This document shows, in pieces, positions 19,200-27,253 of a stretch of DNA of 64,000 nt (positions are counted from its first letter, which is position 1; each line of letters opens with the position of its first letter). The notes under the pieces were generated by a model, which saw nothing but the letters and a program-made list of their open reading frames with translations, was not told the DNA's origin and did no database searches. This DNA comes from CAINOH01 sp041663565. GTDB taxonomy: Archaea; Micrarchaeota; Micrarchaeia; Norongarragalinales; CAINOH01. The DNA is taken from positions 1-64,000 of the forward strand of contig JBAYMJ010000004.1 of NCBI GenBank assembly GCA_041663565.1, written 5' to 3'. Position numbers and translations under genes: made by a program.

Positions 19200-19465
19200 C
19201 AGAGTACAGGATAACTGTCCATGAGACGGTGACAAGGAAGCTCCTTAAGATGGACAACGCAATCCGCGAACGCCTAATCAAGGAAATCGCGAGGATGCGT
19301 TTTTCGGACCTCGGAAGGCATATGAAACACGGCCTTGATTTTTTTGTTGAGGAGGCTGGGCAGTACCGGATTGTTTTTCGGTGCATCGACCATGAAAAAA
19401 GAATTCATTTTGTCGGCAACCACAAGGAATACGAAAAATGGTATCGTAAAGCGATGCAAAACTAA
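19196..19465 (+). CDS. RelE/ParE-family toxin
   Basis: 89 residues. YRITVHETVTRKLLKMDNAI, then DLGRHMKHGLDFFVEEAGQYRIVFRCID, is the RelE/ParE fold pattern, with the R-I-V-F-R core strand and a C-terminal YEKWYRKA. RelE members cleave mRNA on the ribosome and ParE members act on gyrase; the sequence does not decide between them. It is translated from the overlapping ATGA of the antitoxin gene. Confidence 0.75.
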   Translation: MTEYRITVHETVTRKLLKMDNAIRERLIKEIARMRFSDLGRHMKHGLDFFVEEAGQYRIVFRCIDHEKRIHFVGNHKEYEKWYRKAMQN

Positions 19466-19510
19466 TGTTAGGAAAAACGGCGCAGGATAATTTTCTTAAA
19501 CCTGTCGGAT

Positions 19511-20260
19511 TCAGACGGGAGTGCCTGCGGTGTTGGACACGTCCACCACCTGGTCGCACATCACCTGGATGCCGTTCTCGTCAAGCACCATCGGGCAGAC
19601 GTTCTCGCTTATCCTCGTGTCGCGCATCTTGATGACTTCGACCGCGCGGATGCGCACGCCCTTCTCCCGCAGGTGGTAGAAGTGGATTATGCCGTCGGAG
19701 AGGAAGTCGGCGCGCTTCGAGGTATAATTGTCAAGACGGGCGGGCTCCTCGGAAACCACGAGGGTGGTGCAGCCGAGGTCGTGCAACAGCTGGAAGAGCT
19801 CAAGAAGCGTCTGCTGCTCGCGGTAGGCGTCCTTTTCGAACATCAGCGAGAACGAAGTCAGCGGGTCCAGGACGACTCGCGAGATGTTGAACGACTCTAT
19901 GGTGTCGCGGATGGAGCCGCCGCCCTGGGCGACTATGTCCATCAGGTCCTTGGGCTGGTAGTGGAAGAAAACGAAACGGCCCTGGCGCTCGAACTCCTCG
20001 AAGTTCCAGCCAAATAGGGATGCGGTCTGGTATATCTCCTCGCGCGGCTCGGAAAAGCTGATGAAGAGGGCGTTCTCGCCGCACGCGGTAAGGCCGGAGT
20101 AGAGGAACTGCAGGCAGAAGGTGGTCTTGCCCGTGCCGGAGTCGCCGCCCACCAGGGTGACGCTCTTGCGTATCAGGCCTCCGCCAGTCATCTCGTCCAG
20201 GCCGGGGACGCCGGTGCTTGTGCGCACGACGCCGCACACGTTCTGAAGCCGCGGTTCCAT
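19511..20260 (-). CDS. KaiC-like RecA-superfamily ATPase
   Basis: 249 residues from ATG 20260; the frame runs upstream into the next gene, but MEPRLQN... gives the usual family length. It has a single KaiC domain: GVPGLDEMTGGGL, Walker A GGDSGTGKTT (about 38-47), Walker B VVLDPLTSF and a C-terminal KMRDT motif. Single-domain archaeal KaiC-like proteins have regulatory or signalling roles that are mostly unknown. It follows the reductase gene by 46 bases on the same strand. Confidence 0.8.
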   Translation of the reverse strand: MEPRLQNVCGVVRTSTGVPGLDEMTGGGLIRKSVTLVGGDSGTGKTTFCLQFLYSGLTACGENALFISFSEPREEIYQTASLFGWNFEEFERQGRFVFFHYQPKDLMDIVAQGGGSIRDTIESFNISRVVLDPLTSFSLMFEKDAYREQQTLLELFQLLHDLGCTTLVVSEEPARLDNYTSKRADFLSDGIIHFYHLREKGVRIRAVEVIKMRDTRISENVCPMVLDENGIQVMCDQVVDVSNTAGTPV

Positions 20261-20306
20261 GAGAAAAGCACGCAACCGGCATTGATAAACGTGTCGAGGG
20301 CACCCG

Positions 20307-21428
20307 CTATGCGGAGAACACCTCGTCCATGTCGCCGAAGCGCTCGAGGACGGCTCCAAGGCCGAGAACCTTCCCGAGGGCAAGAAGCGAGGAAAGGCCG
20401 CGGTTTCCAAGGGCATCGAAAAACGAGCGGATGCCCCGGTGGAGCGCAAGCTTCCGGCCATATGCCTTTCTCCAGCGCTGCTCGTAGCGGATGGGCTGCT
20501 TGCGCTTGACGAAGGCCACAATCTCGTCGGCTGCAACCTTTGCGCACCTGCTTGCAAAGACTATGCCTCCACCGGTGCTTGCCTTCGCCTGGCCAGCGGC
20601 GTCGCCTACAAGCAGCACGTTCCCCAACTGCGTCCTTTTGCGCGGCCGGAGGGGAATCATGGCGTAGAACTCGCGGCGAGCCATTGCGCGCGCCCCAAGA
20701 AGCGCCCGCACTTCGGGCCGCGAAAGGAAAGCCGCCTTGGAGTACAGGAGGCCGCGGCGGTTTGTAGTGCCTAACCCCACGCGCACCACGGACTCCGAGC
20801 AGGGCACGGTCCAGCCGAAGAAGCCCGACAGCCTTTCGGAGTCGAGGAAGACCTGCACCTTGCCAACTGCCGGGACCTTCGCGTCGGCGTATTCCGCCTC
20901 GTAGCAGAAAGCGTAGTCGCGGTCGCGGAATGCCGGGAAGCACGCCGCCCGCGCAACCGCCGAATTCGCGCCGTCGGCGCCTACGAGGACCTTGCAGCGG
21001 AATTTTTGCGCTGCCTTGTTTTTGGGCCTCTTGCACGATACGGAAAAGCCCGACTCGTCCTCCAAAAACGACTCGAAGCGCGTGTCGAACAGAAACTTCG
21101 CGCCGGCCTTCTGCGCGGCCTTGGCGCAAGCTTCGTCGAACTTGAACCGGTCAAGCACGAGGGCCTGCACCTTGCCGGTGCGGACGCCCATGTGCGTGCC
21201 CGCGGCGCGGATGTCGGCCCCGTGGATTTCGTTGAGCGTTGACGACGAGTAGTCCGCGCCGATGGAATCAAGGCCCTTCCTGGAAACTATGGCGGTGCAG
21301 CGTCCGTACTTTCCGGGCAGGGGGTGCTCCTCCACGACGCAAACCGAAAGCCCGGCGCGGGCGCAATGGAGCGCGACGGCGCTGCCCGACACCGAGCCGC
21401 CAACGACAACAACGTCAAACTTTTGCAT
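20307..21428 (-). CDS. Geranylgeranyl-reductase-family FAD oxidoreductase
   Basis: 373 residues. The N-terminal FAD-binding motif is VVVGGSVSGSAVALHCARAG with VVEEHP after the second strand. The second FAD motif is NVLLVGDAAGQAKASTGGG. The plan and length match archaeal geranylgeranyl reductases, which saturate the isoprenoid chains of membrane lipids; other flavoprotein monooxygenases share the fold, so the substrate is inferred. Confidence 0.75.
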   Translation of the reverse strand: MQKFDVVVVGGSVSGSAVALHCARAGLSVCVVEEHPLPGKYGRCTAIVSRKGLDSIGADYSSSTLNEIHGADIRAAGTHMGVRTGKVQALVLDRFKFDEACAKAAQKAGAKFLFDTRFESFLEDESGFSVSCKRPKNKAAQKFRCKVLVGADGANSAVARAACFPAFRDRDYAFCYEAEYADAKVPAVGKVQVFLDSERLSGFFGWTVPCSESVVRVGLGTTNRRGLLYSKAAFLSRPEVRALLGARAMARREFYAMIPLRPRKRTQLGNVLLVGDAAGQAKASTGGGIVFASRCAKVAADEIVAFVKRKQPIRYEQRWRKAYGRKLALHRGIRSFFDALGNRGLSSLLALGKVLGLGAVLERFGDMDEVFSA

Positions 21429-21585
21429 TCAATTTCGCCTGGAAGCGGATTGTTTGCCGCCCATCACTTGCAAATATATTTTGTTGGGCTGGATGACTCC
21501 TCATGTTAGCTGGGAGTTGAAAACCTCTCGAATAGTGGCAATGGGCTCGGTCAAGGTTAAAAAGTGTTGGTAACGCGGGTTTTTT

Positions 21586-22755
21586 ATGAATCGGGTTTGC
21601 AAGTTCAGGTTGTATCCATCCAAAGCGCAGGAAGAGCTATTGCTCCAGCACTTGTGGGCAGCTAAAAACCTTTGGAACAACGTCTTGAAAATTACTAAGC
21701 AGTTGTATGAGAACTTTGACAAATTCCCAACTGGGCGCACCCTAGCGCAGTTGAGCAAAGATTCGGGCTTGTATTCTCAAGTCGCGCAACAGGTTTCAAT
21801 ACGCTTGACTCTCGCATTGAAGGCAGTTTCGTGTCGTAAGAAATCGGGCGAGAAGGCGGGGTTTCCGCGTTTCAAAAACATTGACCGAATGAAATCACTA
21901 TGCTACCCCCAGTCAGGGTTCAAACTCGTAGAGAAGAAGCTGCGAGTCACTCCTTTTGGAGAAATCAACATCAGGTTACACAGGCCAATCGAGGGCAAAA
22001 TCAAAACGTTATCACTCAAGCGGAAGTCGAGCGGCAGATGGTTCGCCGTAATCACAGTCGAACTGCCCGACGTGGAATACAAGTCCAACGGCAAGCCGAG
22101 CGTCGGGATAGATGTTGGTTTGAAATCGTTTGCTACTCTGTCGGATGGTTCGAAGATAAAGAATCCGCGCAATTTTGAACTCGCTCAAGAGCGACTCGCA
22201 GCCGCCCAAAAGCAGTTGTCGAAAAAGGCAAGGGACGGGAAGAACCGCTGGAAATCCAAGCGCAGGGTGGCCCGTATCCACGAAAAGATTGTGAACAAGC
22301 GCGACGACTACCTACACAAACTCTCACACAAGTTCGTAGGCGAGTACGGGCTAATTGCACTAGAAAAACTAGATATAAATAGGCTGAAAGAGAATAAGTT
22401 TGGTAAACAGATTAATGATGCTTCTTGGGGTAAACTCTCGAATATGATTAGCTACAAAGCGGCAGATGCTGGTTGCCAAGTCGTGCTCGTAGAACCCAAG
22501 GGAACAACAAAACAGTGTTCCAACTGCGGCCACGAAAAACGAATGCCACTAACTGAACGCATCTACGGGTGCGACGCCTGCGGGTTGGTGGAAGACCGTG
22601 ACGTGAACGCTGCCAAAAACATACTTGCGAAAGCTACGGCGGGAATCGCCGGAAGTAACGCCCGTGGAGTCGGGAGCATAATCCCGACAGTGAAACAGGA
22701 AGCACTAACCGAAAGGCGGTGTAATTCACAGCGGTTGCAGGCTTCAACAGTTTAA
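21586..22755 (+). CDS. tnpB: TnpB (IS200/IS605-type OrfB), RNA-guided nuclease family, no TnpA
   Basis: 389 residues. The N-terminal OrfB helix-turn-helix region is followed by a RuvC-like domain with all acidic motifs: Asp176 (SVGIDVGLKS), Glu260 (GLIALEKLD) and Asp337/Asp339 (EDRDVNAAKN). A zinc ribbon (Cys311, 314, 329, 332) sits between motifs II and III. TnpB proteins of this type are guided by an RNA from the element's right end. No tnpA transposase gene is adjacent, so this is a solo or stranded element. The protein looks intact. Confidence 0.9.
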   Translation: MNRVCKFRLYPSKAQEELLLQHLWAAKNLWNNVLKITKQLYENFDKFPTGRTLAQLSKDSGLYSQVAQQVSIRLTLALKAVSCRKKSGEKAGFPRFKNIDRMKSLCYPQSGFKLVEKKLRVTPFGEINIRLHRPIEGKIKTLSLKRKSSGRWFAVITVELPDVEYKSNGKPSVGIDVGLKSFATLSDGSKIKNPRNFELAQERLAAAQKQLSKKARDGKNRWKSKRRVARIHEKIVNKRDDYLHKLSHKFVGEYGLIALEKLDINRLKENKFGKQINDASWGKLSNMISYKAADAGCQVVLVEPKGTTKQCSNCGHEKRMPLTERIYGCDACGLVEDRDVNAAKNILAKATAGIAGSNARGVGSIIPTVKQEALTERRCNSQRLQASTV

Positions 22756-22790
22756 CGAGTGTGACCATGAGATATGGACTTCCAACCTCT
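22640..22790 (+). ncRNA. Candidate omega-RNA/right-end region overlapping the 3' end of tnpB
   Basis: In TnpB systems the guide RNA scaffold comes from the 3' end of tnpB and just beyond. Here a perfect 7-bp hairpin GTCGGGA-GCATAA-TCCCGAC (22669-22688) lies inside the last codons, with further GC-rich pairing before it. The exact element end and guide cannot be fixed from one copy. Confidence 0.35.
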
Positions 22791-23061
22791 GCAGGCAATA
22801 GTCGGCGGCGCGCTGTTTCTGGTAAGCGGCTACGCGGTCTCCCTTGCTGCGTTTCCCAAAAACGAGCTTGACGCGATAGAGCGCATCGTGCTTTCGCTGT
22901 TCTTCTCGGTATCAATACCCGCGGTGCTCCTTCTGGTCGCGAACCTCCTCTTGGGAATACGGCTTGACGCGGTTGCAGTCTATGCGGCGTACATAATCAC
23001 GATTGCGGCCGCCCTCGGGTACATGAAGTACGGGAAGAAGGGCCACGGACACCGCGCATAA
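22774..23061 (+). CDS. Small DUF1616-like membrane protein
   Basis: 95 residues with three predicted membrane segments (about 5-25, 40-62, 67-85). The order FLVSGYAVSLAAFPKNELDAIERIVLS is that of the N-terminal part of DUF1616 membrane proteins, which sit near glycosyltransferases in archaea; the larger C-terminal domain is absent. It converges on and overlaps the glycosyltransferase gene by 65 bases. Function unknown. Confidence 0.65.
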   Translation: MDFQPLQAIVGGALFLVSGYAVSLAAFPKNELDAIERIVLSLFFSVSIPAVLLLVANLLLGIRLDAVAVYAAYIITIAAALGYMKYGKKGHGHRA

Positions 23062-23764
23062 ACCACCCAAGCCATAGGTAGCGCAGCCGGAGCTGCAGGA
23101 TTCCCAGCGTCATCTTCAACAAGTCCAGCGGACGCGCCTTACTGCCCTTCCGATACGCCCACGCAACCGGGCGCTCCGCAACAACAAGGCCCATCTTCCT
23201 TGCGGCGACAAGCATCTCCACGTCCCACTCGTAGCCACTGGATGAAAAAGCGAACCTTGAGAGCTTGCGGGCTGCCTTCCGCGAGTAGAGCTTGTAGCCG
23301 CACTGCGTGTCGGAATACGAAAAGCCGAAGAGAAGGCGCACGAAGGAATTGAGAAGGAAGCTCAGGCAGCGACGGTAGAACGGGATTGCGCCGATTGCCT
23401 TCGAGCCTGCGCGCCGCCTTGACGCGATGACTATGTCCGCTGCCTTGAGTTTTTGCCGCATCTTCGGAACCTCGGACAGCTCCAGGCTCGCGTCGGCGTC
23501 GAAGGAAAGGACGTCGCCGGTTGACTTCCGAAGGCCGACAAGTATTGCCGCGCCTTTCCCCAAGCGGTGCGGAAATGATATCACTTCAAGCCGAGGCTTG
23601 AACGCGCCGGCAAACCTCCTGCAGGTTGTGGCGGTGGAATCGTCGCCGTCGCTGACTACGATGATCCGGGTCCCGCGCCGTTCCTTGGCCCACCCGGCAA
23701 GCACGGACAAAGTCGGCGCTATGCGCTCTTCCTCGTCGTATGCCGGGATAAGTATGGTCAGCAA
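22997..23764 (-). CDS. Family 2 glycosyltransferase, dolichyl-phosphate sugar synthase-like
   Basis: 255 residues from a TTG start. GT-A fold: LTILIPAYDEEERIAPTL, VVSDGDDST, GKGAAILVGLR, the metal-binding FDADAS in place of DxD, then SDTQCGYKLYSR and GYEWDVEML, typical of dolichyl-phosphate glucose/mannose synthases. It probably loads a sugar onto a lipid carrier for surface glycosylation. The basic C-terminal tail after about residue 235 looks unstructured. Confidence 0.8.
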   Translation of the reverse strand: MLTILIPAYDEEERIAPTLSVLAGWAKERRGTRIIVVSDGDDSTATTCRRFAGAFKPRLEVISFPHRLGKGAAILVGLRKSTGDVLSFDADASLELSEVPKMRQKLKAADIVIASRRRAGSKAIGAIPFYRRCLSFLLNSFVRLLFGFSYSDTQCGYKLYSRKAARKLSRFAFSSSGYEWDVEMLVAARKMGLVVAERPVAWAYRKGSKARPLDLLKMTLGILQLRLRYLWLGWFMRGVRGPSSRTSCTRGRPQS

Positions 23765-23876
23765 GCTAACTCCCCAGTCCTGCGGGGCGCAAATACACCG
23801 CAGGCCGTATATACCTTATCGTCCATCACAATAACAACTGTTCGAAAAACCTGATGCTGTTTCCTGAAAAGGACAA

Positions 23877-25262
23877 GTGGTGGCGCGTATGTCTTCTTCT
23901 ATTTTTGGCGGCTACGACGTCCGCGGGATATTCCCGACAGAGCTTGACGACAAGGCCGCGCTGCGCATAGGCGCATCCTTCGGCGCGCTGCTTTCGCAGA
24001 GGGGGATACCCACCTGCATCGTCGGCCGCGACAACCGCGAAAGCTCCGAGGCGCTCTCTCACGCATTCATCGAAGGCCTCACTGCCTATGCAGGGGTGAA
24101 CGTGATAGACATCGGCCTTGCGCCGACAAGCACCCTGTGCTTTGCCCTTTCCAACAACATGCAGATGGCCGGCGCCTCGGTAACCGCGTCGCACAACCCC
24201 ATCCAATACAATGGCATCAAGTTCTACGGCCGAAAGGCACTACCGCTTTTTTCGGATGACCTTGCGAAGGTAAGACGGGTTTACGAATCCGAAGGCAATC
24301 TTGCGAAGGCAAACGTCGCAGGAAGGGTCACGCGCGCGACGTACACCGACAGGCACGCCGAGTTCGTCGCATCAAGGCACAGGCTCGCACGCAAGTTCAA
24401 GGTCGTAGTCGACTGCGGCAACTCCGTGTGCGGAATGGTCGCGCTCCGGATGTTCAAGCTTTTGGGCTGCGAGACGGTCGAGCTTTTCTGCGAGCCCGAC
24501 GGCAGGTACCCGAACCACCTGCCTGACCCGCACAAGCGCGAGAACTACGCGGCGATTACCGCGAAGGTCATCGAGACAAAGGCGGACTTCGGCGTGATGT
24601 TCGACGGCGACGGCGACCGCGCGGGCTTCGTCGACGAGACGGGAAACATAGTCGACGGCGACTACGCGCACATCCTGCTTTTGCGCGACCTGCTCTCGCG
24701 CAAGCCGGGCGCGACCGCGATACTCGACCTGCGGCTTTCGCTTGCAGTGTTCGAGGACGCCACCGCGCACGGGGCCAAGGTAGTGATGAGCAAGGCGGGC
24801 AGGATGGCAATCCACGAGGAGATGGACAAGCTTTCCGCGGACTACGGCGGGGAAGTCACCGGGCACATCTCGTTTGCGGAAAACTCGGGAAACGACGACG
24901 CGTTCTACTCTACGGCGAGGATGGCGCAGATACTCTCGCAGTCGCAGGAAAAGTTCTCGAAGATTGTCTCGGACCTGCCGCACTACTATTCGCTTCCCGA
25001 GATGCGCATCCCCTGCGCCAACGAAAGGAAGTTCGCAATCGTGGAGGAAGTCAAGAAGGAGATGTGGAAGAGCTACAAGGTCAACTCGCTCGACGGCGTC
25101 CGGGTTGACTTCGACGACTCGTGGGGGCTGCTGCGCGTCTCCAACACCGAGCCGCAGGTTACGCTGCGGTTCGAAGGAAAGACCCGGGCCGCGCTGGAAA
25201 AAGTATACGCGATATTCTCTGCCGAGCTTTCAAAGAACGGCGTCACGCTCCCAAAAATCTGA
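23877..25262 (+). CDS. Phosphomannomutase/phosphoglucomutase
   Basis: 461 residues; MSSS four codons in is an alternative start. Alpha-D-phosphohexomutase with all four domain signatures: the active-site phosphoserine loop VTASHNPIQYNG, the metal loop DGDGDR, the sugar-recognition loop GEVTGHISF, and the phosphate-binding loop RVSNTEPQVTLR near the C-terminus. It interconverts hexose 6- and 1-phosphates for sugar-nucleotide supply, in keeping with the adjacent glycosyltransferase. Mannose versus glucose preference cannot be told. Confidence 0.9.
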   Translation: MVARMSSSIFGGYDVRGIFPTELDDKAALRIGASFGALLSQRGIPTCIVGRDNRESSEALSHAFIEGLTAYAGVNVIDIGLAPTSTLCFALSNNMQMAGASVTASHNPIQYNGIKFYGRKALPLFSDDLAKVRRVYESEGNLAKANVAGRVTRATYTDRHAEFVASRHRLARKFKVVVDCGNSVCGMVALRMFKLLGCETVELFCEPDGRYPNHLPDPHKRENYAAITAKVIETKADFGVMFDGDGDRAGFVDETGNIVDGDYAHILLLRDLLSRKPGATAILDLRLSLAVFEDATAHGAKVVMSKAGRMAIHEEMDKLSADYGGEVTGHISFAENSGNDDAFYSTARMAQILSQSQEKFSKIVSDLPHYYSLPEMRIPCANERKFAIVEEVKKEMWKSYKVNSLDGVRVDFDDSWGLLRVSNTEPQVTLRFEGKTRAALEKVYAIFSAELSKNGVTLPKI

Positions 25263-25284
25263 TTGCCCCGGACGGCGTTTACGG

Positions 25285-26025
25285 TCAGAGCCTGCGCACG
25301 TTGCGCTTCAGCCACTCCTCGGCCTCCGCATACTGCCCGAACTTACGCTCGTCCGCAAGGAACGAAGTCGAGTGCACGATTACCCGCATGCTCTTGCCGC
25401 GCTCGTAGAGCGGCTTGTACTTCGAGTGCAAAAACTCGTGGAAGCACAGGTACTCGATTATGAACCGGGGGACTTCTTCGGAATCGAATATGCGGCTCAC
25501 GAGGACCGCGTCGAACGCGCGGTCGTAGAATGCCAGGGTGCGCCGTCCGCCCTTGTCGTTCCAATGGACCGCAGGCATCTTGTCAAGCTGGAGCACCCAG
25601 CGGTATTTTTCCATCACCGACCTACCGACCTCCGAAAGGTCGTACGCGGTTCCCTGCGAGTTGTCGCGCCGCTTCCTAGCGCGCATCTGCCTCATGGAAT
25701 CGGAAAGCTTGAACAATGCGCCCTTCTTGGAAAACTCGCGGAAGGCACGCACGTACTCGTTGTCCACTTTCCTGCGAAAGAGCCGGCCGCACAAGTCAAG
25801 CGCAAGGCCCGTGAGCGCCTCGCGGGTGGACAGCCGGAACGCGTCGCTCGCCTCGGCGTCGATGCGCATCTGCAGCCGGTCCACCGATGCTTTGTGCCTG
25901 ACGGACGAGAACGGCCTGAAGCGCGCATTGACCGAGTAGCCGGAGATGCCCAGGATTGAGAGTGCGGAATAGAACGCGGCCTCCAGGTCGGAGTCGTCGA
26001 ATGAGTCTGCCGGAAGGTCGTCCAT
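25285..26025 (-). CDS. HExxH putative zinc metalloprotease (SprT/M48-like C-terminus)
   Basis: 246 residues. The C-terminal third contains YLCFHEFLHSKYKP, an HExxH zinc site, followed by HSTSFLADERKFGQYAEAEEWL, the order of SprT-like and wild-type M48-like proteins. The N-terminal about 150 residues are basic and helical and not recognised. No signal peptide or membrane segment is seen, so it is probably cytoplasmic. It converges on the phosphohexomutase gene with a 22-base gap. Confidence 0.6.
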   Translation of the reverse strand: MDDLPADSFDDSDLEAAFYSALSILGISGYSVNARFRPFSSVRHKASVDRLQMRIDAEASDAFRLSTREALTGLALDLCGRLFRRKVDNEYVRAFREFSKKGALFKLSDSMRQMRARKRRDNSQGTAYDLSEVGRSVMEKYRWVLQLDKMPAVHWNDKGGRRTLAFYDRAFDAVLVSRIFDSEEVPRFIIEYLCFHEFLHSKYKPLYERGKSMRVIVHSTSFLADERKFGQYAEAEEWLKRNVRRL

Positions 26026-26088
26026 CGGAATCAGGAAGATACATTGGATGCCGGGAGTTTTTTTGACTATGCAAAAAAATACGAAGCA

Positions 26089-26096
26089 TTAAATAC
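26089..26096 (+). promoter_or_regulatory. TATA box for the first microgene
   Basis: TTAAATAC, placed so that transcription would start near 26119 and give a leader of about 25 bases carrying GGAGG at 26130-26134. Confidence 0.45.
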
Positions 26097-26143
26097 GGCG
26101 CGCCGGTGATATGATAAATCTCAAAAAAAGGAGGCGTAATGAA

Positions 26144-26176
26144 ATGGCAGCAAAGAAGAAAGCAAAGAAGAAATAA
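26144..26176 (+). CDS. Microgene encoding a 10-residue Lys/Ala peptide (first copy)
   Basis: ATG at 26144 encodes MAAKKKAKKK and stops at TAA. A strong GGAGG site stands 9 bases upstream and a TATA box lies at a sensible distance. A GC hairpin follows 15 bases after the stop. An ATG at 26139 in another frame would give an unrelated 17-residue peptide and is less well placed. A second copy with the same architecture lies 230 bases on, which argues this is a real gene. The sequence resembles the basic tails of DNA- or RNA-binding proteins; no function is known to me. Confidence 0.5.
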   Translation: MAAKKKAKKK

Positions 26177-26191
26177 GTGCCTTGATTTTTA

Positions 26192-26209
26192 GGGGGGAGC
26201 ATTCCCCCC
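26192..26209 (+). terminator. Hairpin after the first microgene
   Basis: GGGGGG-AGCATT-CCCCCC, a perfect 6-bp GC stem, followed by a short ATTTTT tract. It begins 15 bases after the stop codon. Confidence 0.45.
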
Positions 26210-26316
26210 GCACCATTTTTCGCCGAGAAAAACAATATTTGCCGGAAAAAATAAAAAAATCCGGCGAAAAATCTGATTTTGCCGGAAATTATTTTTCCAA
26301 AAATTCTGGTATAGTT

Positions 26317-26324
26317 TTTTATAT
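26317..26324 (+). promoter_or_regulatory. TATA box for the second microgene
   Basis: TTTTATAT within AT-rich DNA, 50 bases before ATG 26375, giving an expected leader of about 28 bases that contains AAAGGAG. Confidence 0.45.
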
Positions 26325-26374
26325 GATGCCGCAGTGCCAGTATTAACTTTTCAAGAAAAGGAGTGAATCCACAC

Positions 26375-26419
26375 ATGGCAGCAAAGAAGAAGGCTAAGGC
26401 AAAGGCCAAGAAGAAATAA
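26375..26419 (+). CDS. Microgene encoding a 14-residue Lys/Ala peptide (second copy)
   Basis: ATG at 26375 encodes MAAKKKAKAKAKKK and stops at TAA. AAAGGAG stands 11 bases upstream and a GC hairpin with a T-rich run follows. The first seven residues match the first copy with some different codons (GCA AAG AAG AAG GCT against GCA AAG AAG AAA GCA), so the peptide rather than the DNA alone seems kept. About 600 bases between the flanking genes hold only these two units. Confidence 0.5.
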   Translation: MAAKKKAKAKAKKK

Positions 26420-26435
26420 TTTATTTTAAGAGTAT

Positions 26436-26460
26436 GGGGGACGCATGTGCCCCCGACTTT
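26436..26460 (+). terminator. Hairpin and T-rich tract after the second microgene
   Basis: GGGGG-ACGCATGTG-CCCCC followed by GACTTTTTCTTTTATTT. The position after the stop mirrors the first copy. Confidence 0.45.
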
Positions 26461-26638
26461 TTCTTTTATTTCCCTTCCTTTCTTTTTACTTTCCGAAAAT
26501 TCCATCCCGCCGGCGAGCCTGCTGCATATTTATCCTCCGGCGTGGAGAATAATCCTGTGATGAGACTGAGGTATTTCCTAGCCGCTTGTCCTATGGGATT
26601 CTGCTGCGATGAGGAGAAGAGAGTCATCTGATAATTGT

Positions 26639-27253
26639 TCAACCGCTTTCCTCTGCGGACTGGACGGAATACACAAGCACTTTTGGTCTGAGCGTGCGCC
26701 ACGAATCGGGCCGCATCCCTGCCTTCGCGCACAGGTGCGAAAGGAACTCCTCCTTTCCCGGAAGCTGTTCCCAGACCTGCGGGAGGAAAGTCGAGCCAGC
26801 TCCGTTCGAGAACTTAAGCAGCACGCCGTTCTCGCGTGGCTTTAGCTTTGAAAGCAAATCGCTTGAATCAGAATAACCAAGCTCGGACAGCGGCGAAAGC
26901 ACCGAAACCTCAATAGTGATTTTTTCAAACTCGTCTTTTGAAAGCGGCAGGAAGCGCGGGTCGGAGAACGCGGCGTTGAGCGCGTTGTCATAAACCGCAT
27001 ACAGCAGAGGCGAGTCGGCAAACATCGAGCCTATGCAGCCGCGAAGGTTCCCGGCGATGGTCAGGGTGAGGAACGCGCCGCGCTTTTGCATGAGGGCGCC
27101 GGCATCTTTTCCCGCGGATTTTTCCAAACCTTTCCGTGAAAGGTTCGGCTGGCCGGAAAGCCGCCGCGCTATCGCTTCCCTTGCGATGCGCAAAAGAAGA
27201 CGCATCTGCGGCTTTGAAAACCGTTTCTCACTTGTAGAACGCGAAAGCGCCAT
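26639..27253 (-). CDS. AMMECR1-domain protein (AmmeMemoRadiSam system protein A)
   Basis: 204 residues covering one AMMECR1 domain: GAFLTLTIAGNLRGCIGSMF holds the signature LRGCIGS (about 73-79), followed by NALNAAFSDPRF and ITIEVSVLSPL. It overlaps the MEMO gene upstream by 26 bases, and the radical SAM gene follows next, so all three parts of the conserved AmmeMemoRadiSam cluster are together. The biochemical role of AMMECR1 is not established. Confidence 0.9.
   Translation of the reverse strand: MALSRSTSEKRFSKPQMRLLLRIAREAIARRLSGQPNLSRKGLEKSAGKDAGALMQKRGAFLTLTIAGNLRGCIGSMFADSPLLYAVYDNALNAAFSDPRFLPLSKDEFEKITIEVSVLSPLSELGYSDSSDLLSKLKPRENGVLLKFSNGAGSTFLPQVWEQLPGKEEFLSHLCAKAGMRPDSWRTLRPKVLVYSVQSAEESG

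Noticed and set aside
20188..21129. 313-residue minus-strand frame
   Set aside because: Other frame of the geranylgeranyl-reductase-like and KaiC-like genes; Arg/Gly-rich with no domain.
24372..24983. 203-residue minus-strand frame
   Set aside because: Antisense to the phosphohexomutase.
26139..26192. Alternative 17-residue peptide from ATG 26139
   Set aside because: The in-frame partner copy at 26375 supports the MAAKKK frame, and the spacing from GGAGG is better for ATG 26144.
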